Of a stretch of DNA of 35,921 nt, positions 16,359-26,252 are shown in pieces. The stretch spans positions 1-35,921 of the forward strand of contig CANJXH010000008.1 of NCBI GenBank assembly GCA_947478755.1. The letters run 5' to 3'. Numbering within the stretch: position 1 is the first letter of the stretch; every line of letters starts with the position of its first letter. Position numbers and translations under genes: made by a program. The notes beneath the pieces are model-generated. The model was not told where the DNA came from. It did no database searches and was given only the letters and a program-made list of their open reading frames with translations. This DNA comes from Betaproteobacteria bacterium. Its GTDB lineage: Bacteria; Pseudomonadota; Gammaproteobacteria; Burkholderiales; Rhodocyclaceae.

Positions 16359-18905
16359 CTATTGTGACGAGAAGACCGGGTCGGCAACGGGTTGTACGAT
16401 TTGTCCGTAGCCAGGAATATTGCGTTTGAGGATGTCCAGCGGGTTGGATCCAATGTCCGAGAATCCGTTCAACTGCAATTGGACAAAGATCGAGTTGTTG
16501 ACCTGCCCGACCGCCGTTGCCAGACGTTGCACGACGAACCTGGACGCCCAGCACCCGCCATCGTACTCAAGGCCGGCGACGCTTTCGATGACGCGCTTGT
16601 CGCGGAAGGAATAGTTGTAGCGCCCGACAGCATGCCAGCCGCCAAACAGCGGCCACTGCGCCGATGTATCGATCTGGCGCAATAGTGCGCGGGTGTAGCG
16701 GTAACCGGCATTGAATACCTTGCCGGTTTCGGGCTGGTAGCGTGCACCGAAGTTGAGGCGCTCGATTTCCTTGTCCTGATTGTTGTACTGCACGCCGGAG
16801 TCGAGGCTGACCTCACGCGTCAGCTTGCCGGACAAGGCGGCCAGCAAGTCGGCAATATGCTGGGTGCGCGGCGCGACGCCGGGAATGGTGACGGTCTGGT
16901 CGGCAAAGTAATAGCGCTGTCCGACGGCGGCCCGCAGCAGTTCCTCGCCATTGGCGGCATCCACCATGCGCGACGTCACGGCAAGTGTCAGCTGATTGGC
17001 ATCCGAAATGCGATCGTTCCCGGTGTAGGCATTCTCGGAAAAAATCTGCGCGAAATTGAAGTCGGCGAGGCCGGTATCGAACAGGGGAATCTTCGTCTGG
17101 TCACGTCGCGGCACCTTGAGATAGAAAGCCCGCGGCTCAAGCGTCTGCGTGTAGTCCTGGCTGAACAGTTGCAAGGGGCGTTCAAACACCATGCCGCTGT
17201 CAATGCTGAAGATCGGCACATTGCGCGTAATCTGGTCAGGAATAGTGGCCGCCTGCTGGGACAACTGATAGCGTGTCGAGTGAAAGCCAACCTTGGGCGT
17301 TACGTAAAACGCGGCTGTCTGCATCGGGTAGGAAAGCTGCGGATACAAGGTGGTGCGCTTACCCTCGACGACTGTTCCCGTGGGATTGGAAAAGTCGACA
17401 TACTCGCCCGAAAAGATCAGCTCGGTTCCAAATGGCAGGTCGGGACGATCGGCATTGACGACCAATTGCGGCAGGCGGTCATAGGGTATCGCAACCGGTG
17501 GCTGCGAAGGATCCTGCAAGGTCTGGAACCGCTGTGCCATCAACTGCGCGGACCACCATCCGGAACCGTAATTGAGGCGACCTTCCCGCAGCAGGTTGGT
17601 CTGCGTGATATTGGAAAGTCGCGTCGACAGGTCGGAGAAGTAGGTGTCGTCCGAGACCCTGTTCAGGTTCAGCGAGCCGCTGAAACCATAACCTAAATTC
17701 TGGTCATGCTTGATGGTGAGGGCGCTTCGGTTGGTATGGGTGATCTGGTCATTCTCCAGAAACTCACCCGCGACCTGCCCGATGTAGCTCTGACCTAGAT
17801 AGCGATACTCGGCCGCCCACTGCGTACCACGCTTGGCCATGAAGCGCGGTGCAATGGTGGCGTCCATGTCCGGCGCGATGTTCCAGTAGAAGGGCTGCGT
17901 ATATTCCGGGCCGCCCTTGCTGGTACTGCCGATCGTCGGTGCCAGGAGCCCGGTCTTGCGCCGATTGTCCAGCGTGAAGGACATCCACGGCGAGTACAGG
18001 ATCGGCACGTCCTTGAATACGATGGTGGTTCCCTTTGCTACCCCCTCGCTGGCAACATAATCCAGCGACAGGTCGCTGACTCTGGCGAACCAGGCAGGGT
18101 CGCCAGCCGTGGCGGGGCAAGTGGTGTAGGTGGCGTCCTTGAGCTGGTACTTGTCTTCGCCGACAAAGTTGAGAATGCTGGCGGTGCCGTTGGCGCTTGC
18201 ATCCTGATCCTTGCCCGTCTGATCCTTGCCGGTCAGGCGATGAAGCGTATACGCCGGTGTATCAAAACTGCCAACGCTTTCACCCAGCTTGAGTTTCATG
18301 TGCGGCCCCGCGATCGACTCGCCCGGGCTGGTCAAGCGGACATTGCCGGTCGCCTCGGCTTCATCGGCCTGCTCGCGATAGACGAGCTTGTCAGCCTTGA
18401 TGGTCCGATCACCCCGGACCATATCAACATCGCCCTCGGCAACACTCTCGACACCGGTGACCCCATCAATATGATTGGCAGTGACGTATACCGGCTGTTC
18501 GGCGGTCGGTACAACAGCCTGGGGAGCAGCCGGCGCCTTGGTGGCCTTTGTTGCCGCAACCGGCGCGGCGATGGATGCCGCCACGGCTGCCGTGGCCGCA
18601 GGCGCTGCTGTGGGTGCTGACGCTGCCTGAGGCGCCAGATTTTTTGGTGCCGGCGAGGATGGAGTGGCGGTTATTGGCAGGGGCGCCTTTGTTGCAGCAA
18701 CTGCGGCGGCGGAAGCTGCCGGTGCGGCGCTGACCGGCGCATCGAGCGACTCGGGGGAAGGCGGCAGTGGCGGCAATCCCAGCAATGTCGGATCAACCTT
18801 CAACGGCGGAAGCGCGATGGTTGCAGCAACAGCGGCACCAGCCATGGTGTGCAATGCGAGAGCCGCAGATAGACTGCGCAAATGTCTGCGGTTGGAACTG
18901 GACAT
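16359..18905 (-). CDS. lptD: LPS-assembly protein LptD with a long Ala/Pro-rich N-terminal linker
   Basis: From MSSSNRRHLRSLSAALALHTMAGAAVAA; OstA/LptA-like domain (VYVTANHIDGVTGVESVAEGDVDMVRGDRTIKADKLVY), LptD barrel (LYSPWMSFTLDNRRKTGLLAPTIGSTSKGGPEYTQPFYWNIAPDMDATIAPRFMAKRG); next to surA. Confidence 0.95.
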   Translation of the reverse strand: MSSSNRRHLRSLSAALALHTMAGAAVAATIALPPLKVDPTLLGLPPLPPSPESLDAPVSAAPAASAAAVAATKAPLPITATPSSPAPKNLAPQAASAPTAAPAATAAVAASIAAPVAATKATKAPAAPQAVVPTAEQPVYVTANHIDGVTGVESVAEGDVDMVRGDRTIKADKLVYREQADEAEATGNVRLTSPGESIAGPHMKLKLGESVGSFDTPAYTLHRLTGKDQTGKDQDASANGTASILNFVGEDKYQLKDATYTTCPATAGDPAWFARVSDLSLDYVASEGVAKGTTIVFKDVPILYSPWMSFTLDNRRKTGLLAPTIGSTSKGGPEYTQPFYWNIAPDMDATIAPRFMAKRGTQWAAEYRYLGQSYIGQVAGEFLENDQITHTNRSALTIKHDQNLGYGFSGSLNLNRVSDDTYFSDLSTRLSNITQTNLLREGRLNYGSGWWSAQLMAQRFQTLQDPSQPPVAIPYDRLPQLVVNADRPDLPFGTELIFSGEYVDFSNPTGTVVEGKRTTLYPQLSYPMQTAAFYVTPKVGFHSTRYQLSQQAATIPDQITRNVPIFSIDSGMVFERPLQLFSQDYTQTLEPRAFYLKVPRRDQTKIPLFDTGLADFNFAQIFSENAYTGNDRISDANQLTLAVTSRMVDAANGEELLRAAVGQRYYFADQTVTIPGVAPRTQHIADLLAALSGKLTREVSLDSGVQYNNQDKEIERLNFGARYQPETGKVFNAGYRYTRALLRQIDTSAQWPLFGGWHAVGRYNYSFRDKRVIESVAGLEYDGGCWASRFVVQRLATAVGQVNNSIFVQLQLNGFSDIGSNPLDILKRNIPGYGQIVQPVADPVFSSQ

Positions 18906-19026
18906 GCTTTTGTCGTTTTGTGGGCCAAGCAAGCGCACCAGGGCACTGCCGGCTGAATGATAAGATTGGTCGGATTCTAGCACCCCCGCTTGTCCCGAGA
19001 CCCACCCCAAAACATCTGGAAAATCC

Positions 19027-20055
19027 ATGCAACGCCAACGTGCCATAGAAACCTGGCTGGGTTCATTGCTGCCCGGTCAAACGATTTCGCTGGCGCCGGC
19101 TTCGGCCGATGCCAGCTTTCGCCGCTACTTCCGTTTCTCGCTCGCAGATGGCAGCACGAGAATTGTCATGGATGCCCCCCCGGCGCATGAAGACTGCGGC
19201 CCCTGGCTGCGGATCCAGGCCTTGTTCCATGCCGCCGGCGCCGCCGTGCCGGAGGTCTACGCCGAAAATCTGGAGCAGGGCTTTCTGCTGCTGTCCGACC
19301 TCGGCACCACCACCTATTTGAATGTCCTCTCCAACACCGATGCAGCAGCGGCGGCACCGCTATACCTCGCGGCTCTGGACACCCTGGTCAGCATCCAGGC
19401 GTCGAGCAGCCCAGATGTGCTGCCTGCCTATGATCACGCCTTGCTGAAGCGTGAAATCGATCTTTTCCCCGAGTGGTATGTCGGGCGTCACCTCCGCGTG
19501 ACGCTGGATGACAAACAGCGTGCGCAACTCTCGGACGTGTTTGAAAAAATCATGGCCGTCAACTTGGCCGAACCGAAAGTCTTCGTCCACCGTGATTACC
19601 ACTCACGCAACCTGATGGTGCCGGCGTCGGGTGGCAAGCCCGGCGTCATCGACTTTCAGGACGCCGTCTACGGGCCGATCAGCTACGACCTGGTATCGCT
19701 GTTGAAGGATGCCTACATCGAATGGGAAGAAGAACAGGCGCTCGACTGGCTGATCCGCTATTGGGAAAGAGCACGCAAGGCCGGGGTGCCGGTGAATGCC
19801 GACTTCGCCGAGTTTCATCGTCACTATGAGTGGATGGGCGTACAGCGCCACCTCAAGGTACTCGGCATCTTTGCCCGCCTCTATCACCGTGATGGCAAGG
19901 ATGGCTACCTCAAGGACATGCCACTGGTCGCCAAATATCTGCGCACGGCCTGCACCCGTTACGACGAACTTTCGCCGCTGCGCAAACTGCTCGACCAGCT
20001 CGAAGACAAGGTCACGGTATTGGGCCAGACCATGGCAAAGCCGTCGGTGGAGTGA
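19027..20055 (+). CDS. amgK: Anomeric MurNAc/GlcNAc kinase AmgK-like phosphotransferase
   Basis: 342 aa; ASADASFRRYFRF, VMDAPPAHEDCGPWLRI, VFVHRDYHSRNLMV, GVIDFQDAVYGPISYDLVSLLKDAY; next to murU and divergent from lptD. Confidence 0.88.
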   Translation: MQRQRAIETWLGSLLPGQTISLAPASADASFRRYFRFSLADGSTRIVMDAPPAHEDCGPWLRIQALFHAAGAAVPEVYAENLEQGFLLLSDLGTTTYLNVLSNTDAAAAAPLYLAALDTLVSIQASSSPDVLPAYDHALLKREIDLFPEWYVGRHLRVTLDDKQRAQLSDVFEKIMAVNLAEPKVFVHRDYHSRNLMVPASGGKPGVIDFQDAVYGPISYDLVSLLKDAYIEWEEEQALDWLIRYWERARKAGVPVNADFAEFHRHYEWMGVQRHLKVLGIFARLYHRDGKDGYLKDMPLVAKYLRTACTRYDELSPLRKLLDQLEDKVTVLGQTMAKPSVE

Positions 20056-20059
20056 CAGC

Positions 20060-20755
20060 TTGAAAGCCATGATTCTGGCGGCCGGGCGCGGCGAAAGAAT
20101 GCGCCCGCTCACCGACCACACGCCCAAACCCTTGCTCGCGGCGGGCGGCAAGCCATTGATCGTCTGGCATCTCGACAGGCTTGCTGCTGCAGGATTTCGC
20201 GAAGTCGTCATCAATCACGCCCATCTCGGTGCGCAGATTGAAGCAGCGCTGGGCGATGGCACGCGTTTTGGCCTGTCTATCGTCTATTCGGCAGAGCCGC
20301 CGGGTGCGCTCGAAACGGCTGGCGGCATCGCCAGTGCATTGCCCCTGCTTGGCGAGGCACCCATTCTTGTCATCAACGGCGACATCTTCTGCGACTGGGA
20401 TGTCGGCCAGGCGCCGCTGATTGCCGCAGCACTGAAAGACGACCTCGCCCATCTTGTAATGGTGGCCAACCCGGAGCACCACCCGCGCGGCGATTTTGCG
20501 CTCGACAAGGGGCGCTGCCATTCCGCACCCAGTGCGGCGCACGCGCCACTATTTACTTTTTCCGGCACCGGAATCTACAACCCGGCATTGTTTGCGGAAG
20601 TTGGAATCGGCCAACGGGCCAAGCTCGCCCCGCTGCTGATCGAGGCAATGAATGCCGATCGCGTCGCCGGCAGTTTTCATGCAGGCAAATGGATCGATGT
20701 CGGCACGCCGCAACGACTGGCCGCGCTCGATGCCGAACTGCGAGCTTTGCGTTAA
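20060..20755 (+). CDS. murU: N-acetylmuramate alpha-1-phosphate uridylyltransferase (nucleotidyltransferase)
   Basis: (TTG)KAMILAAGRGERMRPLTDHTPKPLLAAGGKPLIVWHLDRL...VINGDIFCDWD; TTG at 20060 or ATG at 20069. Confidence 0.88.
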   Translation: MKAMILAAGRGERMRPLTDHTPKPLLAAGGKPLIVWHLDRLAAAGFREVVINHAHLGAQIEAALGDGTRFGLSIVYSAEPPGALETAGGIASALPLLGEAPILVINGDIFCDWDVGQAPLIAAALKDDLAHLVMVANPEHHPRGDFALDKGRCHSAPSAAHAPLFTFSGTGIYNPALFAEVGIGQRAKLAPLLIEAMNADRVAGSFHAGKWIDVGTPQRLAALDAELRALR

Positions 20756-20764
20756 GCTGCAAAC

Positions 20765-22102
20765 ATGAACCCGACACATATGAACCTGAGCATCGCACCC
20801 GCCTTCAAGAAACGTCGCCAGCAGCTCATCAAAAAGATGGGCAGCGGTATCGCCATCATTCCCACTGCCAGCGAAAAAATCCGCAATCGCGACGCCAGCT
20901 ATCCCTTTCGCGCCGACAGCTACTTTCACTACCTCACCGGTTTCGGCGAACCCGAGTCGGTGCTTGTGCTGATCGCCGGCAAGAAACCGCAGCAGATCCT
21001 GTTCTGTCGCGACAAGGATGCAGAGCGTGAAATCTGGGACGGCTTTCGTCATGGCCCTGAAGGCGCGAAAAAGGCCTTTGGCTTCGATGCCACCCTTTCG
21101 ATCACGACGCTCGACGAACAATTGCCGCAGCTGATTGCCGACCAGCCCGCCCTCTATTTCTCGATGGGACAGGATGCAGCATGGGATGCGCGCATTACCG
21201 CTGCGCTCAACCAGGTGCGCGCCCTGTCGCGCGCCGGCAAGCGGCCGCCGGCAGACATTCGCGACGTTCATACCCCGCTTGACCAGATGCGCCTGATCAA
21301 GGACGGCCACGAGATCGCGCTGATGAAACGTGCCGCGAAGATTTCAGCCGGCGCCCACCAGCGCGCCATGCAGTTTGCCGCGCCCGGCAAATACGAATAC
21401 GAAGTCGAGGCCGAATTGCTGCACGAGTTCCGTCGCCATGGCAGCCAGTATCCGGCCTACACCTCCATCGTTGCCGCCGGTGCCAATGCCTGCGTGCTGC
21501 ATTACGTTGACAACGACCGCCAGATCGGCAACAACGACCTGATATTGATCGATGCCGGCTGCGAACTTGACGGCTACGCCTCCGACATCACGCGCACCTT
21601 TCCCGCCAACGGCAAATTCTCGGGCCCGCAGCGCGACATTTACCAGCTCGTGCTTGATTCACAGGCGGCTGCCATAAGTGCGACCCGCGCCGGTTCCGGC
21701 TTTCTTGATCCGCACAATGCCGCGCTCAAGGTGCTGGCGCAGGGCATGCTCGATTTCAAGCTGCTCAGGGGTTCGCTCGACAGCGTGCTCGAAACCGAAA
21801 GCTATCGGCAGTTCTACATGCATCGCACCAGCCACTGGCTCGGACTGGATGTACATGATGCCGGCGAATACAAGGACGGAAAGCACTGGACAAAACTGCA
21901 ACCCGGCATGGTGCTGACGATTGAGCCGGGCTGTTATGTGCGCCCGGCCAAAGGCGTGCCCAAGGCCTTCTGGAACATCGGCGTACGCATCGAGGATGAC
22001 GCGCTGGTCACGGCCAAGGGCTGCGAGATCATTACCGCCGCGGCACCCAAGACGGTCGCCGACATCGAAGCGGTAATGCAAAGCACGAGGAGCAAGGATT
22101 GA
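20765..22102 (+). CDS. pepP: Xaa-Pro aminopeptidase
   Basis: 445 aa; RDASYPFRADSYFHYLTGF, LIDAGCELDGYASDITRTFP, HRTSHWLGLDVHDAGEY, VLTIEPGCYV. Confidence 0.95.
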   Translation: MNPTHMNLSIAPAFKKRRQQLIKKMGSGIAIIPTASEKIRNRDASYPFRADSYFHYLTGFGEPESVLVLIAGKKPQQILFCRDKDAEREIWDGFRHGPEGAKKAFGFDATLSITTLDEQLPQLIADQPALYFSMGQDAAWDARITAALNQVRALSRAGKRPPADIRDVHTPLDQMRLIKDGHEIALMKRAAKISAGAHQRAMQFAAPGKYEYEVEAELLHEFRRHGSQYPAYTSIVAAGANACVLHYVDNDRQIGNNDLILIDAGCELDGYASDITRTFPANGKFSGPQRDIYQLVLDSQAAAISATRAGSGFLDPHNAALKVLAQGMLDFKLLRGSLDSVLETESYRQFYMHRTSHWLGLDVHDAGEYKDGKHWTKLQPGMVLTIEPGCYVRPAKGVPKAFWNIGVRIEDDALVTAKGCEIITAAAPKTVADIEAVMQSTRSKD

Positions 22103-23250
22103 GCCGTGAGGAATTGCTGCCGGTCGCGATTGTTGGTGGCGGCCCGGTCGGGATGGCGCTCGCTTTGGCATTGCACAAGCAGGATATTGCTGCCGAGATT
22201 TTCGATGAACGCGAGCGCGGCGCCGGTCTGAAGGACCGACGTACCCTGGCGCTCTCCCACGGCAGCAGGCAAACGCTGGAATGGCTGGGGGCGTGGCAGG
22301 GCATCGACGCGACGCCAATCCATCGCGTCCACATCTCCCACTGCAATCACGCCGGCAGGACCGTGATCCGCGCCGAAGATGAAGGTGTTCCTGCGCTGGG
22401 CCATGTGGCGTCGCTGCACGAGATCTACAAGGCACTGGACAAGGCGGTCGCCAAGGCGGGCATTGCCTACCACGAGCACACCCGCATCTCGTCCGTGCAT
22501 GCCGAGGCACAGCAGGCGAGTTTCATCGCAGGTAGCGCGCCCGGCATGGCGAAGCTGGTCGCCTATGCCGAAGGTGCGATCGACACCAACAAGATGGACC
22601 CGGAGGAAATCAATACGCACGACTATGGCCAGCATGCCGTCACCGCCATCGTGACGTCGAACGACGCCCCGGCCAATGCGGCGTGGGAACGCTTTACGCC
22701 GCATGGCCCGATCGCGCTGCTGCCGTTCGGGCAGGCCTTTGCCGTTGTGCAGTCCTGCTCACCCGAGGATGTGGCCAGGCTGACGGCCATGAGTGCCGCC
22801 GAATATCTGGCGCAACTGCAGTCGCACTTCGCCGATCGCATGCATTTCGTCGGTGCAGGCCCGCGCTACACCTTCCCGCTGGGGCTGCGCTATCGCCGCA
22901 GCGCCATCGACGCGCGCCAGGTCTGGCTGGGCAATGCAGCGCAAACCCTGCATCCGGTCGCGGGCCAGGGGTTCAATCTCGCCCTGCGCGATGCCAGGGC
23001 GTTGACCCGCGTCATCGTCGATGCAGTCGATCCGGGCAGTGCGGACGTGTTGGCCGCTTATGCCGCCAATCGCCGCGTCGACCGCCGCAGCACGATCGGC
23101 TTCACCGACATGCTGGTACGGCTGTTCAGCAACAACAATCCTGTCGCCGGCCACTTTCGCGGTGCCGGTCTGTTGGGGCTGGATGTTCTGCCGCCGGTGC
23201 GCAGTTTCATCGCCCGGCGGATGATGTTCGGCGCCCGCGCCTTTTTCTGA
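22099..23250 (+). CDS. ubiH: UbiH/UbiF/VisC-family FAD-dependent hydroxylase (ubiquinone biosynthesis)
   Basis: TTG start overlapping the pepP stop; VAIVGGGPVGMALALALHKQ, GLRYRRSAIDARQVWLGNAAQTLHPVAGQGFNLALRDARAL. Confidence 0.87.
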   Translation: MSREELLPVAIVGGGPVGMALALALHKQDIAAEIFDERERGAGLKDRRTLALSHGSRQTLEWLGAWQGIDATPIHRVHISHCNHAGRTVIRAEDEGVPALGHVASLHEIYKALDKAVAKAGIAYHEHTRISSVHAEAQQASFIAGSAPGMAKLVAYAEGAIDTNKMDPEEINTHDYGQHAVTAIVTSNDAPANAAWERFTPHGPIALLPFGQAFAVVQSCSPEDVARLTAMSAAEYLAQLQSHFADRMHFVGAGPRYTFPLGLRYRRSAIDARQVWLGNAAQTLHPVAGQGFNLALRDARALTRVIVDAVDPGSADVLAAYAANRRVDRRSTIGFTDMLVRLFSNNNPVAGHFRGAGLLGLDVLPPVRSFIARRMMFGARAFF

Positions 23251-23257
23251 ACCCGGA

Positions 23258-23292
23258 GCGCTGCCCCTTGATGCAGCGCAAGGCATCATGCC
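23258..23292. other. Two adjacent hairpin-capable palindromes after ubiH / upstream of dusB-fis
   Basis: GCGCTGC-(8 nt)-GCAGCGC at 23258-23279, then GGCAT-C-ATGCC at 23282-23292. Confidence 0.45.
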
Positions 23293-23386
23293 ATTGCGGT
23301 TTTGATTCGAACATCGCCGCACGGCTGGGGTAAAATCCGCGCCTCAATCCCCCGCACTTCCTTCCGCTCTCCCCGATAAATTCGCG

Positions 23387-24406
23387 ATGCAATTCGCCGG
23401 CTTTACGCTCCGTAACAATTTGTTTGTGGCACCCATGGCGGGTGTTACGGATCGTCCATTTCGTCAACTGTGCAAAAAACTAGGTGCCGGATTGGCCGTA
23501 TCGGAAATGGTGACGTCGAACTCGCTGCTCTATGGCAGTGCCAAAACCCGCCGCCGTGCCAACCACATCGGCGAGGCTGACCCGATCTCGGTGCAGATCG
23601 CCGGCGCTGATCCGGTGATGATGGCGGAGGCCGCACGCTACAACGTCGACGAAGGCGCGCAGATCATCGACATCAACATGGGTTGTCCGGCCAAGAAGGT
23701 CTGCAACGTCATGGCTGGCTCGGCATTGATGCAGGACGAAGCCCTGGTGGCGAAAATCCTTACCGCAGTCGTCAATGCCGTGCCCAATACGGCGGTGACG
23801 CTGAAGTTCCGCACCGGCTGGAATCGCGAAAACAGGAATGCGCCGACCATCGCCCGCATCGCTGAAGATTGCGGCATTCGTGCCGTCGCGATTCATGGCC
23901 GTACCCGCGCCGACCAGTACATGGGCGAAGCCGAATACGACACCATCGCGCTGGTCAAGACGCTGATCAGGATTCCGGTCATCGCCAATGGCGACATCAC
24001 CACGCCGCAAAAAGTAAAGCAGGTGCTGGCCGCCACCGGCGCCGATGGCGTGATGATTGGCCGTGCGGCACAGGGTCGGCCCTGGCTGTTCCGCGAAATC
24101 GAGCACTACCTGAACACCGGCGCGATACTGCCGCCACCCAAAGTCGCCGAGATCCACCGCATCCTGCGTGAGCATCTGCACGACCTGTACAACTTCTATG
24201 GTGAAGATACCGGGCTCAAGATTGCGCGCAAGCACATCAGCTGGTACACCAAGGGTCTGCATGGCGCAGCCACCTTCCGCCACGCCATGAACCAATTGCA
24301 AAGCGTGGAAGAACAACTCGCCGCGACGGACGAGTTCTTCCTGCAGCAGGCCGCGGCGAGCGAAGTGCTGTGCTACGAAACATACGAGGCCGCCCAGGCA
24401 GCCTGA
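23387..24406 (+). CDS. dusB: tRNA-dihydrouridine synthase B
   Basis: 339 aa; APMAGVTDRPFRQLCKKLGAGLAVSEMV, DINMGCPAKKVCNV, AIHGRTRADQYMGEAEYD, VIANGDI, GVMIGRAAQGRPWLF; immediately upstream of fis. Confidence 0.96.
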   Translation: MQFAGFTLRNNLFVAPMAGVTDRPFRQLCKKLGAGLAVSEMVTSNSLLYGSAKTRRRANHIGEADPISVQIAGADPVMMAEAARYNVDEGAQIIDINMGCPAKKVCNVMAGSALMQDEALVAKILTAVVNAVPNTAVTLKFRTGWNRENRNAPTIARIAEDCGIRAVAIHGRTRADQYMGEAEYDTIALVKTLIRIPVIANGDITTPQKVKQVLAATGADGVMIGRAAQGRPWLFREIEHYLNTGAILPPPKVAEIHRILREHLHDLYNFYGEDTGLKIARKHISWYTKGLHGAATFRHAMNQLQSVEEQLAATDEFFLQQAAASEVLCYETYEAAQAA

Positions 24407-24428
24407 CGAGAACAAGAGGAGTCATCAC

Positions 24429-24659
24429 ATGAGCAATGAACTGCACGATTGCGTCAAGAAGACGCTCAATCGCTACTTCCGCGACCTCGATGGCGAAACC
24501 CCGCATGCGGTGTACGACATGGTCATCTCCAGCGTGGAAAAGTCCATGCTCGAAGTCGTCCTGCAGCACGCCGAGGGCAACCAGACCCTGGCCTCCGACA
24601 TCCTCGGCATCAACCGCAACACCTTGCGACGCAAACTCAACGATTACAAACTGATCTGA
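24429..24659 (+). CDS. fis: Fis-family nucleoid-associated DNA-binding protein
   Basis: 76 aa; [37 protein letters not shown], Fis C-terminal HTH. Confidence 0.95.
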   Translation: MSNELHDCVKKTLNRYFRDLDGETPHAVYDMVISSVEKSMLEVVLQHAEGNQTLASDILGINRNTLRRKLNDYKLI

Positions 24660-24663
24660 AACC

Positions 24664-26247
24664 ATGACTGCATCCCACGCCCTGATTAGTGTTTCCGACA
24701 AACGCGGTGTCCTCGATCTCGCCCGCGCCCTGATTGCGCTCGACATCAGGGTCCTCTCCACCGGCGGTACCGCCAAGCTGCTGCGCGATGCCGGCCTTGC
24801 CGTCACCGACGTGTCGGACCACACCGGCTTCCCCGAAATGCTCGACGGCCGCGTCAAGACGCTTCACCCCAAGGTGCATGGCGGCATTCTCGGCCGGCGC
24901 GACCTGCCGGAACACCTGAGCACGATGGCGGCACACGACATCGCGCCAATCGATCTGGTGATCGTCAACCTCTATCCCTTCCGCGAGACGGTGGCCAAGC
25001 CGGACTGCACGTTGGAAGACGCGATCGAAAACATCGATATCGGCGGACCGACGATGGTGCGCGCCGCCGCCAAGAATCACGGCAACGAAATGGGCGGCGT
25101 CGGCATCGTCACCGATCCGGAAGACTACGCAAGCGTGATCGACGAACTGCAAAAGAACAAGGGCAAGCTGGGTTATGCCACCCGCTTCGCGCTGGCGAAA
25201 AAGGCCTTCACGCACACGGCGCGCTACGACTCGGCCATCGCCAACTGGCTGACCTCGCTGGATGAACAGAACAAGCCCGGCGCCTTCCCCGACAAACTGC
25301 AACTGGCCTTCGACAAGGTTGAAACCCTGCGCTACGGCGAAAACCCGCACCAGCAGGCCGCGTTCTATCGCGAGACCACGCCGGTAGCCGGCAGCATCGC
25401 CAGCTATCAGCAGATCCAGGGCAAGGAGCTCTCCTACAACAACATCGCCGATGCCGATGCCGCGTGGGAAGCCGTCAAGGCATTCGATGCCGGCAAAGGC
25501 GAGCTGGCCTGCGTCATCGTCAAGCACGCCAACCCCTGCGGCGTTGCGCTGGCGGCCAATGCCGAGCAGGCCTATCGCAAGGCCTTCAGCACCGACCCGA
25601 CCTCGGCCTTCGGCGGCATCATCGCCTTCAACGTTGCCATCGACAAGGCAGCGGCAGAAGCCATTGCCGGCCAGTTTGCCGAAGTGATCATCGCGCCGGA
25701 AGTGACAGCAGATGCCCGTGCGGTATTCGCCGCCAAGCAAAACCTGCGCGTGCTGACGGTACCGCTCGGGCGTGTTGCCGGCGCCTTTGACTACAAGCGC
25801 GTCGGCGGCGGGCTGCTGGTGCAAAGCGCAGACGAAGCACGCATCGCCGTGGCCGACATCAAGGTTGTCACCAAACGCGCACCCACCGCCACCGAAATGG
25901 CCGACCTGCTGTTCGCCTGGCGCGTTGCCAAGTATGTCAAGTCGAATGCCATCGTTTTCTGCAAGGACAGCACCACCGTCGGCGTCGGCGCCGGCCAGAT
26001 GAGCCGCGTCGATTCCGCACGCATCGCCGCCATCAAGGCCGAGAATGCCGGCCTCACTGTCAAGGGTTCGGTCGTTGCGTCGGATGCCTTCTTCCCCTTC
26101 CGCGATGGCCTTGATGTGCTGGCACAGGCCGGTGCTACCGCGGTGATCCAGCCGGGTGGCTCGATGCGCGATGCCGAAGTCATTGCCGCCGCCGACGAGC
26201 AGAACGTGGCGATGGTGTTCACCGGCTTCCGCCACTTCAGACACTGA
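24664..26247 (+). CDS. purH: Bifunctional AICAR formyltransferase / IMP cyclohydrolase
   Basis: 527 aa; [89 protein letters not shown]-like segment. Confidence 0.98.
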   Translation: MTASHALISVSDKRGVLDLARALIALDIRVLSTGGTAKLLRDAGLAVTDVSDHTGFPEMLDGRVKTLHPKVHGGILGRRDLPEHLSTMAAHDIAPIDLVIVNLYPFRETVAKPDCTLEDAIENIDIGGPTMVRAAAKNHGNEMGGVGIVTDPEDYASVIDELQKNKGKLGYATRFALAKKAFTHTARYDSAIANWLTSLDEQNKPGAFPDKLQLAFDKVETLRYGENPHQQAAFYRETTPVAGSIASYQQIQGKELSYNNIADADAAWEAVKAFDAGKGELACVIVKHANPCGVALAANAEQAYRKAFSTDPTSAFGGIIAFNVAIDKAAAEAIAGQFAEVIIAPEVTADARAVFAAKQNLRVLTVPLGRVAGAFDYKRVGGGLLVQSADEARIAVADIKVVTKRAPTATEMADLLFAWRVAKYVKSNAIVFCKDSTTVGVGAGQMSRVDSARIAAIKAENAGLTVKGSVVASDAFFPFRDGLDVLAQAGATAVIQPGGSMRDAEVIAAADEQNVAMVFTGFRHFRH

Positions 26248-26252
26248 TCACA

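Noticed and set aside
18906-19046. N-terminal extension of LptD (track start at 19046)
   Set aside because: The signal peptide begins at MSSSNRRHLRSLSAALAL (18905); the upstream extension overlaps the amgK start and is not a plausible leader.
19175-19181. C7 homopolymer in amgK as a phase-variation tract
   Set aside because: Short and encodes the family motif MDAPP; less compelling than the G8 in the Tim44-like gene.
24637-26244. 535-aa minus-strand ORF antisense to the whole of purH
   Set aside because: Shadow ORF of a high-GC gene with strong codon bias; its translation has no recognisable motifs, and the plus strand is clearly PurH.
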